The notes under the pieces were generated by a model, which was not told the DNA's origin, did no database searches, and saw nothing but the letters and a program-made list of their open reading frames with translations. Positions 52,997 to 61,980 of a stretch of 64,000 bases of DNA are shown piece by piece. The stretch is from Chryseobacterium sp. (GTDB lineage Bacteria; Bacteroidota; Bacteroidia; Flavobacteriales; Weeksellaceae), in NCBI GenBank assembly GCA_031277615.1, contig JAITMC010000035.1, forward strand, positions 1 through 64,000. Direction: 5' to 3'. The stretch's first letter is position 1. The number at the start of each line of letters is the position of its first letter. The position numbers and the translations under genes are program-made.

Positions 52997-53139
52997 TAAA
53001 TCGTTTTATCTTTTTTAATATTCATATAATAAAATGCTGAAGGCTGACATCTGGTGTCTTGATTCCTGGATTTTCATCTTTGTACCGCACTCTATTCACA
53101 CCATAGATATTATCATATTCTCAAATGTTTATAATTTCG

Positions 53140-53147
53140 TAAATTTG
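53140..53147 (+). promoter_or_regulatory. -7 element (TAAATTTG) 4 bp before the dusB ATG
   Basis: TAAATTTG fits TAnnTTTG and ends at 53147, with the ATG at 53152, the same 4-bp gap as at aroC. Transcription would start about at the ATG. Confidence 0.5.
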
Positions 53148-53151
53148 CACC

Positions 53152-54147
53152 ATGATAAAAATAGGCAATATAGAACTGCCGGAATTTCCGCTTTTGCTGG
53201 CACCGATGGAAGATGTAAGTGATCCTCCGTTCAGACGCCTGTGCAAAATGCATGGTGCCGATCTTATGTATTCAGAATTTATTTCTTCCGAAGGCCTGAT
53301 CCGTGATGCGATCAAGAGCCGTAAAAAACTGGATATCTTCGATTATGAGAGACCTGTAGGAATCCAGATTTTCGGTGGTGATGAGGAAGCTATGGCTATG
53401 TCTGCAAGGATCGTGGAAACCGTAAATCCGGACCTGGTGGATATCAACTTCGGATGCCCTGTAAAAAAAGTAGTTTGTAAAGGAGCGGGAGCAGGTGTTC
53501 TGAAAGACATCGATCTCATGGTACGTCTTACCAAAGCGGTTGTAAGTTCTACCCATTTGCCTGTAACGGTAAAAACCCGTCTCGGATGGGACAGCACCAG
53601 CATCAACATTGATGAAGTGGCAGAACGTTTGCAGGAAACCGGGATCAAAGCTTTAACCATCCATGCGAGAACCCGTGCACAGATGTATAAAGGCGAAGCG
53701 GATTGGGAACATATTTCCAGAATCAAGCAGAATCCTAATATTGAAATTCCTATTTTTGGAAACGGGGATATCGATTCTCCTGAAAAAGCACTTGAGTACA
53801 AACAAAAATACGCCTGTGACGGAATCATGATCGGCAGAGCCGCTATTGGCTATCCATGGATTTTCAATGAAATCAAACATTTCTTCAAAACGGGTGAGCA
53901 CCTGCCTGAACCTACTATTTCAGACCGGCTTCTGGCGGTACGCCAACATGCAGAATGGAGTGCAGAATGGAAAGGTGAAAGACTCGGCCTGGTTGAAATG
54001 AGACAGCATTACAGCAATTATTTCCGGGGAGTTCCTCACTTTAAGGAATTCAGAAAAAAATTCCTGGAGGTATTTACTTTGGTTGAAATGGATGCTTTAA
54101 TTAAAGAAACCCAACAGTTTTACGAAGAATATCAACCTCAGATATAA
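53152..54147 (+). CDS. dusB: tRNA-dihydrouridine synthase (DusB type)
   Basis: This FMN enzyme reduces uridine in the D-loop of tRNA. The 331-residue protein shows LLAPMEDVSDPPFR near the N-terminus, the catalytic Cys region DINFGCPVKKVVCKGAGAGVL (about residues 97-117), TVKTRLGWD (about 139), ALTIHARTRAQMYKGEADW (about 169-187), and FGNGDIDS and GIMIGRAAIGYPWIF later. Length and motifs match the Dus family; assignment to DusB is by best overall look. A terminator follows. Confidence 0.92.
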   Translation: MIKIGNIELPEFPLLLAPMEDVSDPPFRRLCKMHGADLMYSEFISSEGLIRDAIKSRKKLDIFDYERPVGIQIFGGDEEAMAMSARIVETVNPDLVDINFGCPVKKVVCKGAGAGVLKDIDLMVRLTKAVVSSTHLPVTVKTRLGWDSTSINIDEVAERLQETGIKALTIHARTRAQMYKGEADWEHISRIKQNPNIEIPIFGNGDIDSPEKALEYKQKYACDGIMIGRAAIGYPWIFNEIKHFFKTGEHLPEPTISDRLLAVRQHAEWSAEWKGERLGLVEMRQHYSNYFRGVPHFKEFRKKFLEVFTLVEMDALIKETQQFYEEYQPQI

Positions 54148-54150
54148 ACA

Positions 54151-54180
54151 AATAAACCATCAGAAGTCTGATGGTTTATT
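54151..54180. terminator. Bidirectional terminator between dusB and deoC
   Basis: Exact 14-bp arms AATAAACCATCAGA (54151-54164) and TCTGATGGTTTATT (54167-54180) with a 2-nt loop, between convergent genes. Confidence 0.88.
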
Positions 54181-54204
54181 TGTTTTGTCTGGTCTAAAGA
54201 ATTT

Positions 54205-54948
54205 TTAATATCCTTCTGATGAGGACTGATTTGTTATCAACGCCAGTGCTGAAGAGGTTCCGATCCTTTTTACTCCCATACTGATCATCTTCTCCGCATC
54301 TTCGGGAGTTCTTACTCCGCCCGCTGCTTTTACGGGAAGTTTTCCGGCATGGTCCAGCATGATCTTAATTCCTTCAAATGTAGCACCGTTAGGTTTTCCG
54401 TCAGCGGTTTCATAAAATCCGGTTGATGATTTTACAAAAATATGAGGAAGATCATTTTCAGAGAAATTTTCTTCTGCCCAGTCTGCAATATGTTGGGTAA
54501 TATCAGCAATTTGTTGATCTGTTAAAGCGGCGATCTCAATGATCCATTTGGCCACTTTATGATGTTCCAGGCAAAGCTGGGTACCTCTTACAAATTCATC
54601 TTTTACCAACTCCAGATCTCCTTTCAGGTAGGCACTGTAATTGATGACAAAGTCCAGTTCATCCGCTCCGTCTGCAATAGCTTTTGAAGCTTCGGCAAGT
54701 TTTTCGTCAACTGAATATGTTCCTTCATGAAAACCGATTACGGTTCCCACCACAACATCTGAATTTCTTTCCTGAATATACTTTTTAATTTCGGCTACGT
54801 AATCCGGTCGGATCATGACGGCAAAAATACCATTGTCAATCGCTACCTGCGCAAGCTCTTTGTTGATGAGTAATGTTTCTTCGTTTGATTTTCCCGACTG
54901 TGCAGGCGTCTTCAAATAGGTTGAATCCAAATATTGTGCAATGTTCAT
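54205..54948 (-). CDS. deoC: Deoxyribose-phosphate aldolase
   Basis: DeoC cleaves 2-deoxyribose 5-phosphate to glyceraldehyde 3-phosphate and acetaldehyde in deoxynucleoside breakdown. The 247-residue protein has the Schiff-base Lys in IFVKSSTGFY (about residue 165-174) and the nearby KAAGGVRTPEDAEKMISMG segment, plus VVGTVIGFHEG (about 70-80). The family TIM barrel is complete. It starts 4 bp past the stop of the Lrp-type regulator gene on the same strand. Confidence 0.93.
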   Translation of the reverse strand: MNIAQYLDSTYLKTPAQSGKSNEETLLINKELAQVAIDNGIFAVMIRPDYVAEIKKYIQERNSDVVVGTVIGFHEGTYSVDEKLAEASKAIADGADELDFVINYSAYLKGDLELVKDEFVRGTQLCLEHHKVAKWIIEIAALTDQQIADITQHIADWAEENFSENDLPHIFVKSSTGFYETADGKPNGATFEGIKIMLDHAGKLPVKAAGGVRTPEDAEKMISMGVKRIGTSSALALITNQSSSEGY

Positions 54949-54952
54949 ATCG

Positions 54953-55423
54953 TTATACTTTCAGTTGTCTGTAAATACCTTGCTCCAAAGATATGAAAGT
55001 TTCTGTTCTTGTCACCCCTTTTAGCTTCTGAAGTTTGCTTAGAATCTGCATAAGGTGATCATTATCCTTACAAAGAACTTTCAGGAAGATGGTATAGTTC
55101 CCTGTTGTATAGTGGGCCTCCACTACTTCATTAACGTCCTGAAGCGATTTCACAACTTCTGAGTAATGGCTGGGCTGATCCAGAAATACTCCGATGTAGG
55201 AAATGACTTTGTACCCGATTTTCTTAGGGTTCAGGAATGAAATCGAATTTTCGATTACGCCGGCATGTTCCAGCTTTTTGATTCTTTGATGAACTGCAGT
55301 GGTAGAAATCCCTACGTTTTTGGAAATGTGAGCCAATGAAGTTTTGGCGTTATCCATCAACATGTAAATGATTTCCTTGTCAATAGAATCTAAGTGGTAA
55401 CTTGTGTTGCTTGAATTTTTCAT
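54953..55423 (-). CDS. Lrp/AsnC family transcriptional regulator
   Basis: A 156-residue regulator with the N-terminal Lrp helix-turn-helix (DNAKTSLAHISKNVGISTTAVHQRIKKLEHAGVI around residues 20-55, read in parts) and the C-terminal RAM/AsnC ligand domain (ISYIGVFLDQP, VVEAHYTTGNYTIFLKVLCKDNDHLM). It probably senses an amino acid or small metabolite. It is upstream of deoC with a 4-bp gap, so deoC may be its target, but general control elsewhere is just as likely. Confidence 0.9.
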   Translation of the reverse strand: MKNSSNTSYHLDSIDKEIIYMLMDNAKTSLAHISKNVGISTTAVHQRIKKLEHAGVIENSISFLNPKKIGYKVISYIGVFLDQPSHYSEVVKSLQDVNEVVEAHYTTGNYTIFLKVLCKDNDHLMQILSKLQKLKGVTRTETFISLEQGIYRQLKV

Positions 55424-55454
55424 TTTCTACTTTTTTTATTATTTATGTTTTTGT

Positions 55455-56384
55455 TTAACTTTTAAACCGTACAAAAACCGGAAAGTGATCGCTGTATCCG
55501 CCTAAGTACCGTGTACCGGCATAGGTTCGGAAGGGGCGTCCTTCAAAATTCCTTATCCTGCTGCTGATTTTTTCAGAATTAAATACCTGAGCATCCTGAA
55601 AACTCAGAACATGATTATCCAAAAGAGATTTCGATAATATGATCTGGTCATACAACAGTCCTGATTTATAATGAAAAGTAGAATAATTTCTGGTAGAGAA
55701 CAACTCTTGAAAAGGATTTATCAAAACCTTCTCATGATCATTGTCATAGAGAATTTTTACTAAATTTCCATCATCCGGGTTTTCGTTAAAATCACCGCAC
55801 AACACTACATGTTCTTTTTCTTCATGAACTAATTTCATGATCCGCTGCCGGATCTCGCTGAGTATAAAGGCTCTTTTGGGTTTGTTGATGTCTTTTTCTC
55901 TTTTAGAGGGAAGATGAGAGATAAAGACATTAACGATTTCACCTTTATATTTTACTTTTGAAAAAAGTACGTCTCTGGTTGTATCGTAATTCTGTGTGTT
56001 TTTGTTTATTATTTCAAAGAAGAATGTAATAGTTTCTGAGTCTATCACTTCTACTTTGTTTTTATCATATAGCATGGCAACATCTACCTTTCGCTCATCC
56101 ATAGAATTGTAGTGTACAATTCCGTATTCGGAATTAAAAGGTTCCATTTCCACCAGATCTTCCAGCACTTTCCTTCCGGAAACTTCGGATAATCCTATGA
56201 TAAATGGGAGAACACCATTCTTCTCCTTCATCAATTGAAAAACGTGTGAAATTTTAAAAAGCTTGTTCCTGTATCTTCTTTCGTCCCAATTTCTCAAACC
56301 TGACCGGGTAGGATCCAGTTTGTGAACAGGTTTCGGATCAGGCAAAAATAAATTCTCGACATTATAAAAAGAGAACACCTCCAT
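55455..56384 (-). CDS. Endonuclease/exonuclease/phosphatase family protein
   Basis: A 309-residue EEP-fold enzyme that cuts phosphodiester or phosphate bonds with a metal. It has the family segments YNVENLF (residue 7-13), GLSEVSG (acid, about 64), CGDFNENPDD (about 195-205) and GGYSDHFPVFV near the end (catalytic Asp-His). No signal peptide, so it is likely cytosolic. The substrate is unknown. An AT-rich gap of 378 bp lies upstream. Confidence 0.85.
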   Translation of the reverse strand: MEVFSFYNVENLFLPDPKPVHKLDPTRSGLRNWDERRYRNKLFKISHVFQLMKEKNGVLPFIIGLSEVSGRKVLEDLVEMEPFNSEYGIVHYNSMDERKVDVAMLYDKNKVEVIDSETITFFFEIINKNTQNYDTTRDVLFSKVKYKGEIVNVFISHLPSKREKDINKPKRAFILSEIRQRIMKLVHEEKEHVVLCGDFNENPDDGNLVKILYDNDHEKVLINPFQELFSTRNYSTFHYKSGLLYDQIILSKSLLDNHVLSFQDAQVFNSEKISSRIRNFEGRPFRTYAGTRYLGGYSDHFPVFVRFKS

Positions 56385-56762
56385 CTACACTAATTGCTAA
56401 TCTTTAAAATTGTCACTTCCTTTTCAGACGTAAATTTATTATTTTTTTTCAAATTCCATTAATTTATTTATAATATTTTTTGATTAATATTATGCAATAA
56501 ATATCACATTTTTAATGAAAAATATAAATGAAAAGGCATTTATTAAAACAAATTATTAATATTTTATTTTTTTTCATTTAAAAAATCGAAAACAAAACAA
56601 AATACAAAAATTGAAATAATAAGAATTATATAAAACAAATACAGAAAATAAATTAATATTTTTCTGTATTTTTAAATTTATATCAATTTTTATTCCGTTT
56701 CAGATTCAGAGTCTTGAAAATGTGAAAAAAAAGAACCTGATTAATAAAATTTAACTTTCTTT
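56385..56762. other. Extremely AT-rich gene-free stretch
   Basis: About 380 bp dominated by A and T tracts between the EEP gene start and the trmD stop. It should hold the EEP promoter on the minus strand; no clean TAnnTTTG or hairpin was identified and no coding sequence is visible. Confidence 0.5.
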
Positions 56763-57434
56763 TTAAAGTAAATCGGGGCGTTTTTCCTGTGTTATTCTTA
56801 CCGCCTCATCATGGCGCCATTCTTCAATTTTAGAAAAATTTCCACTTAAAAGAACTTTAGGAACTTCCAATCCTTTATAGACTTCAGGTCTTGTATAGAT
56901 GGGCGGCGAAAGAAGATCATCCTGAAAACTGTCCGTTAATGCGCTCTGTTCATCGTTCAGAACTCCCGGAAGAAGCCGTATTACAGAATCCGCCAGAACA
57001 CAGGCCGCCAGTTCTCCGCCGGTAAGAACATAATCACCGATTGAAATTTCTTTTGTAATATGAAGATCCCTTACTCTCTGGTCAATTCCTTTATAGTGGC
57101 CACACAGAAAGATCAGGTTATTCTTTATGGAAAGACTATTGGCGATCTTCTGGTTCAGGGTAACACCGTCCGGCGTCAGATAGATTACCTCATCATAGGT
57201 TCTCTGGGATTTAAGTTCAGAAATACATTTATCCAATGGTTCTACCATCATTACCATTCCTGCTCCGCCGCCGTAAGGTTCATCATCAATCTGCCTGTGC
57301 TTGTTAATCGCCCAGTCTCTTAAATGATGAAAATGAACTTCTGCGAGCCCCTTATCCATTGCTCTTCTTAAAATAGAAGTCTTAAACGGACTTTCCATCA
57401 GTTCCGGAAGTACGCTTATTATATCAATTCTCAT
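56763..57434 (-). CDS. trmD: tRNA (guanine-37-N1)-methyltransferase
   Basis: TrmD methylates G37 of tRNAs using SAM and prevents frameshifting. The 223-residue protein starts [21 protein letters not shown], has the SAM knot region [12 protein letters not shown] (about 110-121) and the [16 protein letters not shown] stretch (about 128-143), and [12 protein letters not shown] near 48. The ATG at 57434 is used because the frame upstream lies inside the neighbouring gene. It overlaps the end of the NDH-2 gene by 4 bp (ATGA), so translation is probably coupled. Confidence 0.95.
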   Translation of the reverse strand: MRIDIISVLPELMESPFKTSILRRAMDKGLAEVHFHHLRDWAINKHRQIDDEPYGGGAGMVMMVEPLDKCISELKSQRTYDEVIYLTPDGVTLNQKIANSLSIKNNLIFLCGHYKGIDQRVRDLHITKEISIGDYVLTGGELAACVLADSVIRLLPGVLNDEQSALTDSFQDDLLSPPIYTRPEVYKGLEVPKVLLSGNFSKIEEWRHDEAVRITQEKRPDLL

Positions 57435-58693
57435 TGTAATGTCCCGTTTTTCTTGTTGGGTAAAATAATTAATCTTAAAGAGGAATCCTTGTTGAAATAG
57501 CTCCACATCCAGTTGAAAAAGATCGCAAGCTTATTTCTTACGCTCAGAATCAACATCAGATGCAGAAACATCCAGAAATACCACGCCAGGAAACCCTGGA
57601 ATTTAATGAACGGTAAATCCACTACCGCTCTGTGTTTTCCTATGGTAGCCAGTGAGCCTCTGTCATTATATTCATACTCTTTCCATTCACTGCTGTTTTT
57701 CTTCAACAGGTTATTTCCTAAATTTTTTGCCTGGTTGATGGCTACATTAGCCACCTGCGGATGTCCCTGAGGATATTTTGGAGTCTCCATGTAGGCAATA
57801 TCCCCTACCGCATATATATTATCATAGCCTTTTATTTTATTATAACGGTCTACAATATATCTGTTTCTTATTAATTTATCTTCAGGAAAGCCTCCCACAA
57901 CATTTCCTGTTACTCCGGCAGCCCAGATCACATTATTGGACGGAATTACTTTTCCGCTTTTGGTATGAACTTTATCTCCGTCGTATTCTGTAACCACTTC
58001 ACCGCTTAAAAAGGTAACACCAAGATCTTTCAGGTATTTCTCCGATTTTTCCTGGGCTTCACTGCTCATTACAGCAAGTGGTTTTTCCGTAGAGCTTACC
58101 AGAATAATTTTCAACTGGTCAAAATTCATGTATGGATAATCTCTCGGAAGGATTTCTTTCTTCATTTCGGCAAAGGCTCCTGCCAGCTCTACGCCGGTGG
58201 GACCGCTTCCCACAATTACGATGTTCCAGTTTCCGTCATCGCTGCGGCTTTTTTCCAGGATCAGTTTTTCAAAGGTCATCAGCACGTGGTTTCTGATGCC
58301 TATGGCCTCCTGGGTATTTTTCATTCCGAAGGCTTTGCCTTCAAGCTCTTTATTGCCAAAAAAATTGGTTTTACAGCCTGTTGCGATGATGAGCTTATCA
58401 TAAGTGAATTCAGCCTCATCGGTGATGACTTTATTATGCTTCGGATCGATCTCTTTCACCTCAGTCATCCTGAACTGGGTATTTCTGGATTGCTGAAAAA
58501 TCTTTCTGAAGGGAAAAGAAATATTGGAAGGTTCAATCCTTCCGGAAGCTACCTGATAAAAAAGCGGTTGAAACATATGGTGATTCACCCGGTCCAGCAC
58601 GATGACTTTTTTATTTTTATTATTTAATGTTTTTGCAAGCTGCAGCCCCGCAAATCCTCCTCCGATAATGATGATTTTTTCGCGTGTTTCCAT
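57431..58693 (-). CDS. Type II NADH:quinone oxidoreductase (NDH-2)
   Basis: A 420-residue single-subunit NADH dehydrogenase, which passes electrons from NADH to quinone without pumping protons. It has the FAD fold [14 protein letters not shown] near the N-terminus, a second dinucleotide fold [15 protein letters not shown] near 158, and the FAD-binding [20 protein letters not shown] motif (read in parts) near 292. The C-terminus has hydrophobic segments ([15 protein letters not shown]), which fits membrane attachment. ATG at 58693 is used rather than a TTG 9 bp upstream. It overlaps trmD by 4 bp. Confidence 0.92.
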   Translation of the reverse strand: METREKIIIIGGGFAGLQLAKTLNNKNKKVIVLDRVNHHMFQPLFYQVASGRIEPSNISFPFRKIFQQSRNTQFRMTEVKEIDPKHNKVITDEAEFTYDKLIIATGCKTNFFGNKELEGKAFGMKNTQEAIGIRNHVLMTFEKLILEKSRSDDGNWNIVIVGSGPTGVELAGAFAEMKKEILPRDYPYMNFDQLKIILVSSTEKPLAVMSSEAQEKSEKYLKDLGVTFLSGEVVTEYDGDKVHTKSGKVIPSNNVIWAAGVTGNVVGGFPEDKLIRNRYIVDRYNKIKGYDNIYAVGDIAYMETPKYPQGHPQVANVAINQAKNLGNNLLKKNSSEWKEYEYNDRGSLATIGKHRAVVDLPFIKFQGFLAWYFWMFLHLMLILSVRNKLAIFFNWMWSYFNKDSSLRLIILPNKKNGTLQ

Positions 58694-58741
58694 AATACAC
58701 AAATTTACTGATTTTATTTAGCATTTAGAGGTGAAAAAAGT

Positions 58742-58749
58742 TAGTTTTG
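58742..58749 (+). promoter_or_regulatory. -7 element (TAGTTTTG) for the GH25 gene
   Basis: TAGTTTTG fits TAnnTTTG and ends 9 bp before the chosen ATG at 58759. It overlaps the TTG that could otherwise be read as a start. Confidence 0.5.
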
Positions 58750-58758
58750 CAAAACTTT

Positions 58759-59622
58759 ATGACACCAAAAAAGTACACCAAAAAAACTGCCAAAAAGGTA
58801 CACGAAACCCGACGGAAGAACTATTTTTTCCGCAGAAAGGTAATTTTGGGAATTCTGATCATTGCTTTAATAGGCACGGGATTTTACTTAAAGCAATCCA
58901 TCAGTTATTATTATGCTTTGTACTTCAATAAATTCAGTCATAAAAAACTTCACAACAGCGAAAGGGAAACTCTCAGGATCCAGAAAATCCTCACCGCCAA
59001 TCTGGATAAGACCTACGGCTTCGATATTTCCCATTACCAGAACAGAGAAGATATCAAATGGGACAGTCTGAGCATCGGGAACAAGACAATTCCCCTGGAA
59101 TTTGTGGTGATGCGGGCTACCATGGGGAACCGGAATGCCGATAAGCATTTCGGAGATTTCTGGGAACAGGCCAAAAAACACAAGCTGATCCGGGGTGCCT
59201 ATCATTTCTACAGAGCTGACGAAGATCCTGTCATGCAGGCCAATAATTTTCTTGATAATGTAAAACTGGAAAGCGGTGATCTCCCGCCTATTCTGGATAT
59301 TGAAAAGATTCCTAAACGCAAGACCAATAAAAAGCTCGTAGAAGATCTTAAAATCTGGTGCAGAATTATAGAGGAAACCTATGGTGAAAAACCTATCATT
59401 TACACCTATTATCATTATTACAAAGACTTCCTGAAAGGGGAATTTGATGATTATCCGCTCTGGCTGGCCAATTACAATGATGTACCGTCTCCTACTCCTG
59501 CGGGAAGCTGGGATTTCTGGCAGTTCACCGAAAACGGAATCGTTCACGGCATCAATTCGAAAGTAGATCTTGATATTTATAACGGCAGCTCATGGTCTTT
59601 GAGGAGGCTGACGCTGGATTAA
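58759..59622 (+). CDS. Membrane-anchored GH25 lysozyme-like protein
   Basis: A 287-residue protein with a basic N-terminus and one membrane helix (about 27-48), then a GH25 muramidase domain. Family motifs are GFDISHYQN (Asp in DIS), FVVMRATMGNRNADKHF, GAYHFYRADEDP, LPPILDIEK (catalytic DIE), PLWLANYN and SWDFWQFT. It should cut the beta-1,4 bond of peptidoglycan in the periplasm. The ATG at 58759 is chosen over an in-frame TTG at 58747, which lies within the -7 element. Confidence 0.87.
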   Translation: MTPKKYTKKTAKKVHETRRKNYFFRRKVILGILIIALIGTGFYLKQSISYYYALYFNKFSHKKLHNSERETLRIQKILTANLDKTYGFDISHYQNREDIKWDSLSIGNKTIPLEFVVMRATMGNRNADKHFGDFWEQAKKHKLIRGAYHFYRADEDPVMQANNFLDNVKLESGDLPPILDIEKIPKRKTNKKLVEDLKIWCRIIEETYGEKPIIYTYYHYYKDFLKGEFDDYPLWLANYNDVPSPTPAGSWDFWQFTENGIVHGINSKVDLDIYNGSSWSLRRLTLD

Positions 59623-59937
59623 TGAAAGAAGGGTGCTGGAAGATGGGTGATGGTGGTTACGGGACATTATAAATCAATGACAGACTTTTTATTAATACAT
59701 TCAACTTTACAATGGAATTGTTGATGAATCTTGATATTTATAAAAGCTGTTCCTGATCCTGAAAAGGATGACTCTAAATTGAAAAAGATGGACGTGGGAT
59801 ATTAAGGGAAGCTATAAAACCAATAACAGTCTCTTTCATCAAATCTGTAAACCTGATAAAAGAGACTGCTTAAAATTCACAGACTGCTCAAACTCCCATC
59901 ATCCATCATCCATCATCCATCCATTCATCCAACCTTC
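59623..59937. other. Gap with a 7-bp tandem repeat
   Basis: About 315 bp without a gene between convergent GH25 and hydrolase genes. It contains CCATCAT repeated three times plus CCATCCA at 59896-59923, and the plus-strand AGATGGGTGATGG near 59640 is roughly the complement, so a long imperfect hairpin is possible. Confidence 0.55.
59896..59923 (+). repeat. Tandem CCATCAT repeat
   Basis: Three exact copies of CCATCAT and one CCATCCA, 28 bp in all, 15 bp past the end of the alpha/beta hydrolase gene. Confidence 0.75.
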
Positions 59938-61593
59938 CTACTTTTTCCCAAGAAAACTTAAAATATCCACATTGAGCTGATCCGGTTTCTCATAAGGAAC
60001 CATATGGGTGGTATCCTGGTAGATTTTCTTTTCAGCATGAGGAATCTGTTTAGAAATAAAATCTGTATGATCTGCCTTAACGACATCTCTGTCTCCGGCA
60101 ATGACCAGAACAGGACTTTTTATTTTGTTTAAATCATTTTTGCGTATGTTGGGTTCGGTAAGCATGATTTTTAAAAGTCTCCGCTCATTAACTCCTTCCG
60201 CAGGGGCGATCTGATTCAGCTGTTCCATTTGACTGGTAAAGCGTTTGATGAGCAGATCTTCAACGCCTTCAGGAAAGGCATTGGCTCCGATAGTAACCAG
60301 TTTATTGAGCCTGTCCGGATATTTAAGTGCAAATTCAAGTCCGGTATTTCCACCATCACTCCAGCCTACGATATTAATTTTGTCCAGTTTCAGCTCATCC
60401 GCCAATGCTTTTACATCATCTGCAAACAGTTTATAGGTAAAATCTTTTCTGGAAGTATCTTTACTTTTCCCCTGTCCTCTTGTATCTACTGCAATAACTT
60501 TATACTGTTTGGACAGTACCGGGATTTGCTGGTAGTAATCCTTGATACTTCCGGAGTTCCCGTGAAGCAATACCAAAGGCTCTCCCTCTCCGTATACTTC
60601 ATAATAAAGATCAGTATCCTTCAGTTTAAGATATTTCCCTGCCGAATCATTTTTTCCGTAGATCGATTGATCTGCTTCCTGAATATTTTTTGAGTTATCA
60701 GCCAGCCATCCCTGCGCCAGATCATCATCATCTGCATAACCATCATCCTCTTTGGTATCTTTTGCACTTTTATCCACCTTCACATCAATATTGATAGCCG
60801 GTGCCGCAATCGTCATCTTTTTCCAGTCACCGTAAAACTCTCTGATAAATCCTGTTTTGAACAATGCTGCACTTATTTTAATGCTTCCGTTAAATTTCTT
60901 TAAAAAGTGGATGCCTACAAAGAATTTCCCCTGAACCCAGATGTTATGCTCATTCACATCCAGGGTAAAAGTTCCGTCTTTGATCATATCTTCAGTAAGC
61001 TGAACCGTAATTTCTTCATCCAGGATATTTTTATCCGGAAAACCGTTTTTCTCCGTGTAAATGCTGTAGCGCATCAGAACCGGCTCTGTAGAAGTATAGC
61101 GGGCAATATTCAGATTAATATTTTTGATTTTGGATCTTTTCTTTGTTTTAAACTCCAAAGCTGTTTCGCCCAGAAACCCCGCATTATCTCCTGCCGGATT
61201 GACGAAATATAAAACACTTTTGGTCTTTGTATTGACGCCCCAGTTTTTTTCCACCAGCTTTTTTGGCTTAATGGCAATCTCTTTAATGGACTTCACTTTT
61301 TCCTGGAGAAGAATTTTTTTGGGGTTCTGCTTTTTAAAATCCTGTACGGTTTCAGAATAGGTTTCATAACCCGGAACTTCTACCCTTACTTTATGCAGCG
61401 GATCCATACCCGACAGATCAATGGAAAAGTCACCCTTATTATCCGATACTGTTCCGATTGTTTCTTTTTCGACCCCGATCTTTACGTAAGAAACCGGCCG
61501 GTTTTCATTTTTAGAAATAATGCTCCCCGAAATAACCTGCGCATGGAACGCATAAGCTGCTAAAAGGAGAAATAAAGAATTTAATTTTTTCAT
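59938..61593 (-). CDS. Surface alpha/beta hydrolase with N-terminal carboxypeptidase-like domain
   Basis: A 551-residue fusion. A signal peptide (MKKLNSLFLLLAAYAFHAQ) is followed by a CarboxypepD_reg-like beta-domain (about 20-100, NRPVSYVKIGVEKETIGTV, DNKGDFSIDLSG), a middle domain with beta strands (about 115-300), and an alpha/beta hydrolase from about 330: oxyanion segment VLLHGNSGS, nucleophile elbow GWSDGGN, and catalytic His region DTTHMVPYE. The CarboxypepD_reg domain usually sits on TonB receptors, so this pairing with a lipase/esterase-like domain is unusual. It is probably periplasmic or surface-exposed. The substrate is not known. Confidence 0.78.
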   Translation of the reverse strand: MKKLNSLFLLLAAYAFHAQVISGSIISKNENRPVSYVKIGVEKETIGTVSDNKGDFSIDLSGMDPLHKVRVEVPGYETYSETVQDFKKQNPKKILLQEKVKSIKEIAIKPKKLVEKNWGVNTKTKSVLYFVNPAGDNAGFLGETALEFKTKKRSKIKNINLNIARYTSTEPVLMRYSIYTEKNGFPDKNILDEEITVQLTEDMIKDGTFTLDVNEHNIWVQGKFFVGIHFLKKFNGSIKISAALFKTGFIREFYGDWKKMTIAAPAINIDVKVDKSAKDTKEDDGYADDDDLAQGWLADNSKNIQEADQSIYGKNDSAGKYLKLKDTDLYYEVYGEGEPLVLLHGNSGSIKDYYQQIPVLSKQYKVIAVDTRGQGKSKDTSRKDFTYKLFADDVKALADELKLDKINIVGWSDGGNTGLEFALKYPDRLNKLVTIGANAFPEGVEDLLIKRFTSQMEQLNQIAPAEGVNERRLLKIMLTEPNIRKNDLNKIKSPVLVIAGDRDVVKADHTDFISKQIPHAEKKIYQDTTHMVPYEKPDQLNVDILSFLGKK

Positions 61594-61980
61594 GTTTAAA
61601 AGTTTGGTGCAAAATTCTTTATTTCCGGCTTTCATTAGTCATAATACCTTATTAAATTTGATCTTTGTTTAGTTAAATTTATTGTAAAACATTCTTATTT
61701 TGCAAAGGTTATTCCCAAAAAGAGATAAAATACCACTCCTGCAAAACCGTCATGGCTTCCCATGAATTCCATCCTCTGTCGTTTTTTGTTTTTATAAATT
61801 CAATCCTGAGCTTGAAAAAAATGAATTTCATCGACTTAAAATAGTCCGGATTTCCGGATCATCATCTACCGTAAATATCAGGAAAATAAATATTCCAATT
61901 CTCCGGTGTAAAAGTTTCTGCCTACATTTTTCGTATTTTTGCGGTTCAATTGAAAATCAAAATCAAACCATTACATTCCA
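61594..61980. other. Divergent promoter region of hydrolase and ABC-F genes
   Basis: A 387-bp gap. TATTTTTG at 61934-61941 fits TAnnTTTG for the plus-strand ABC-F gene (ATG at 61981). On the minus side the hydrolase promoter is not resolved. No coding sequence seen. Confidence 0.5.
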
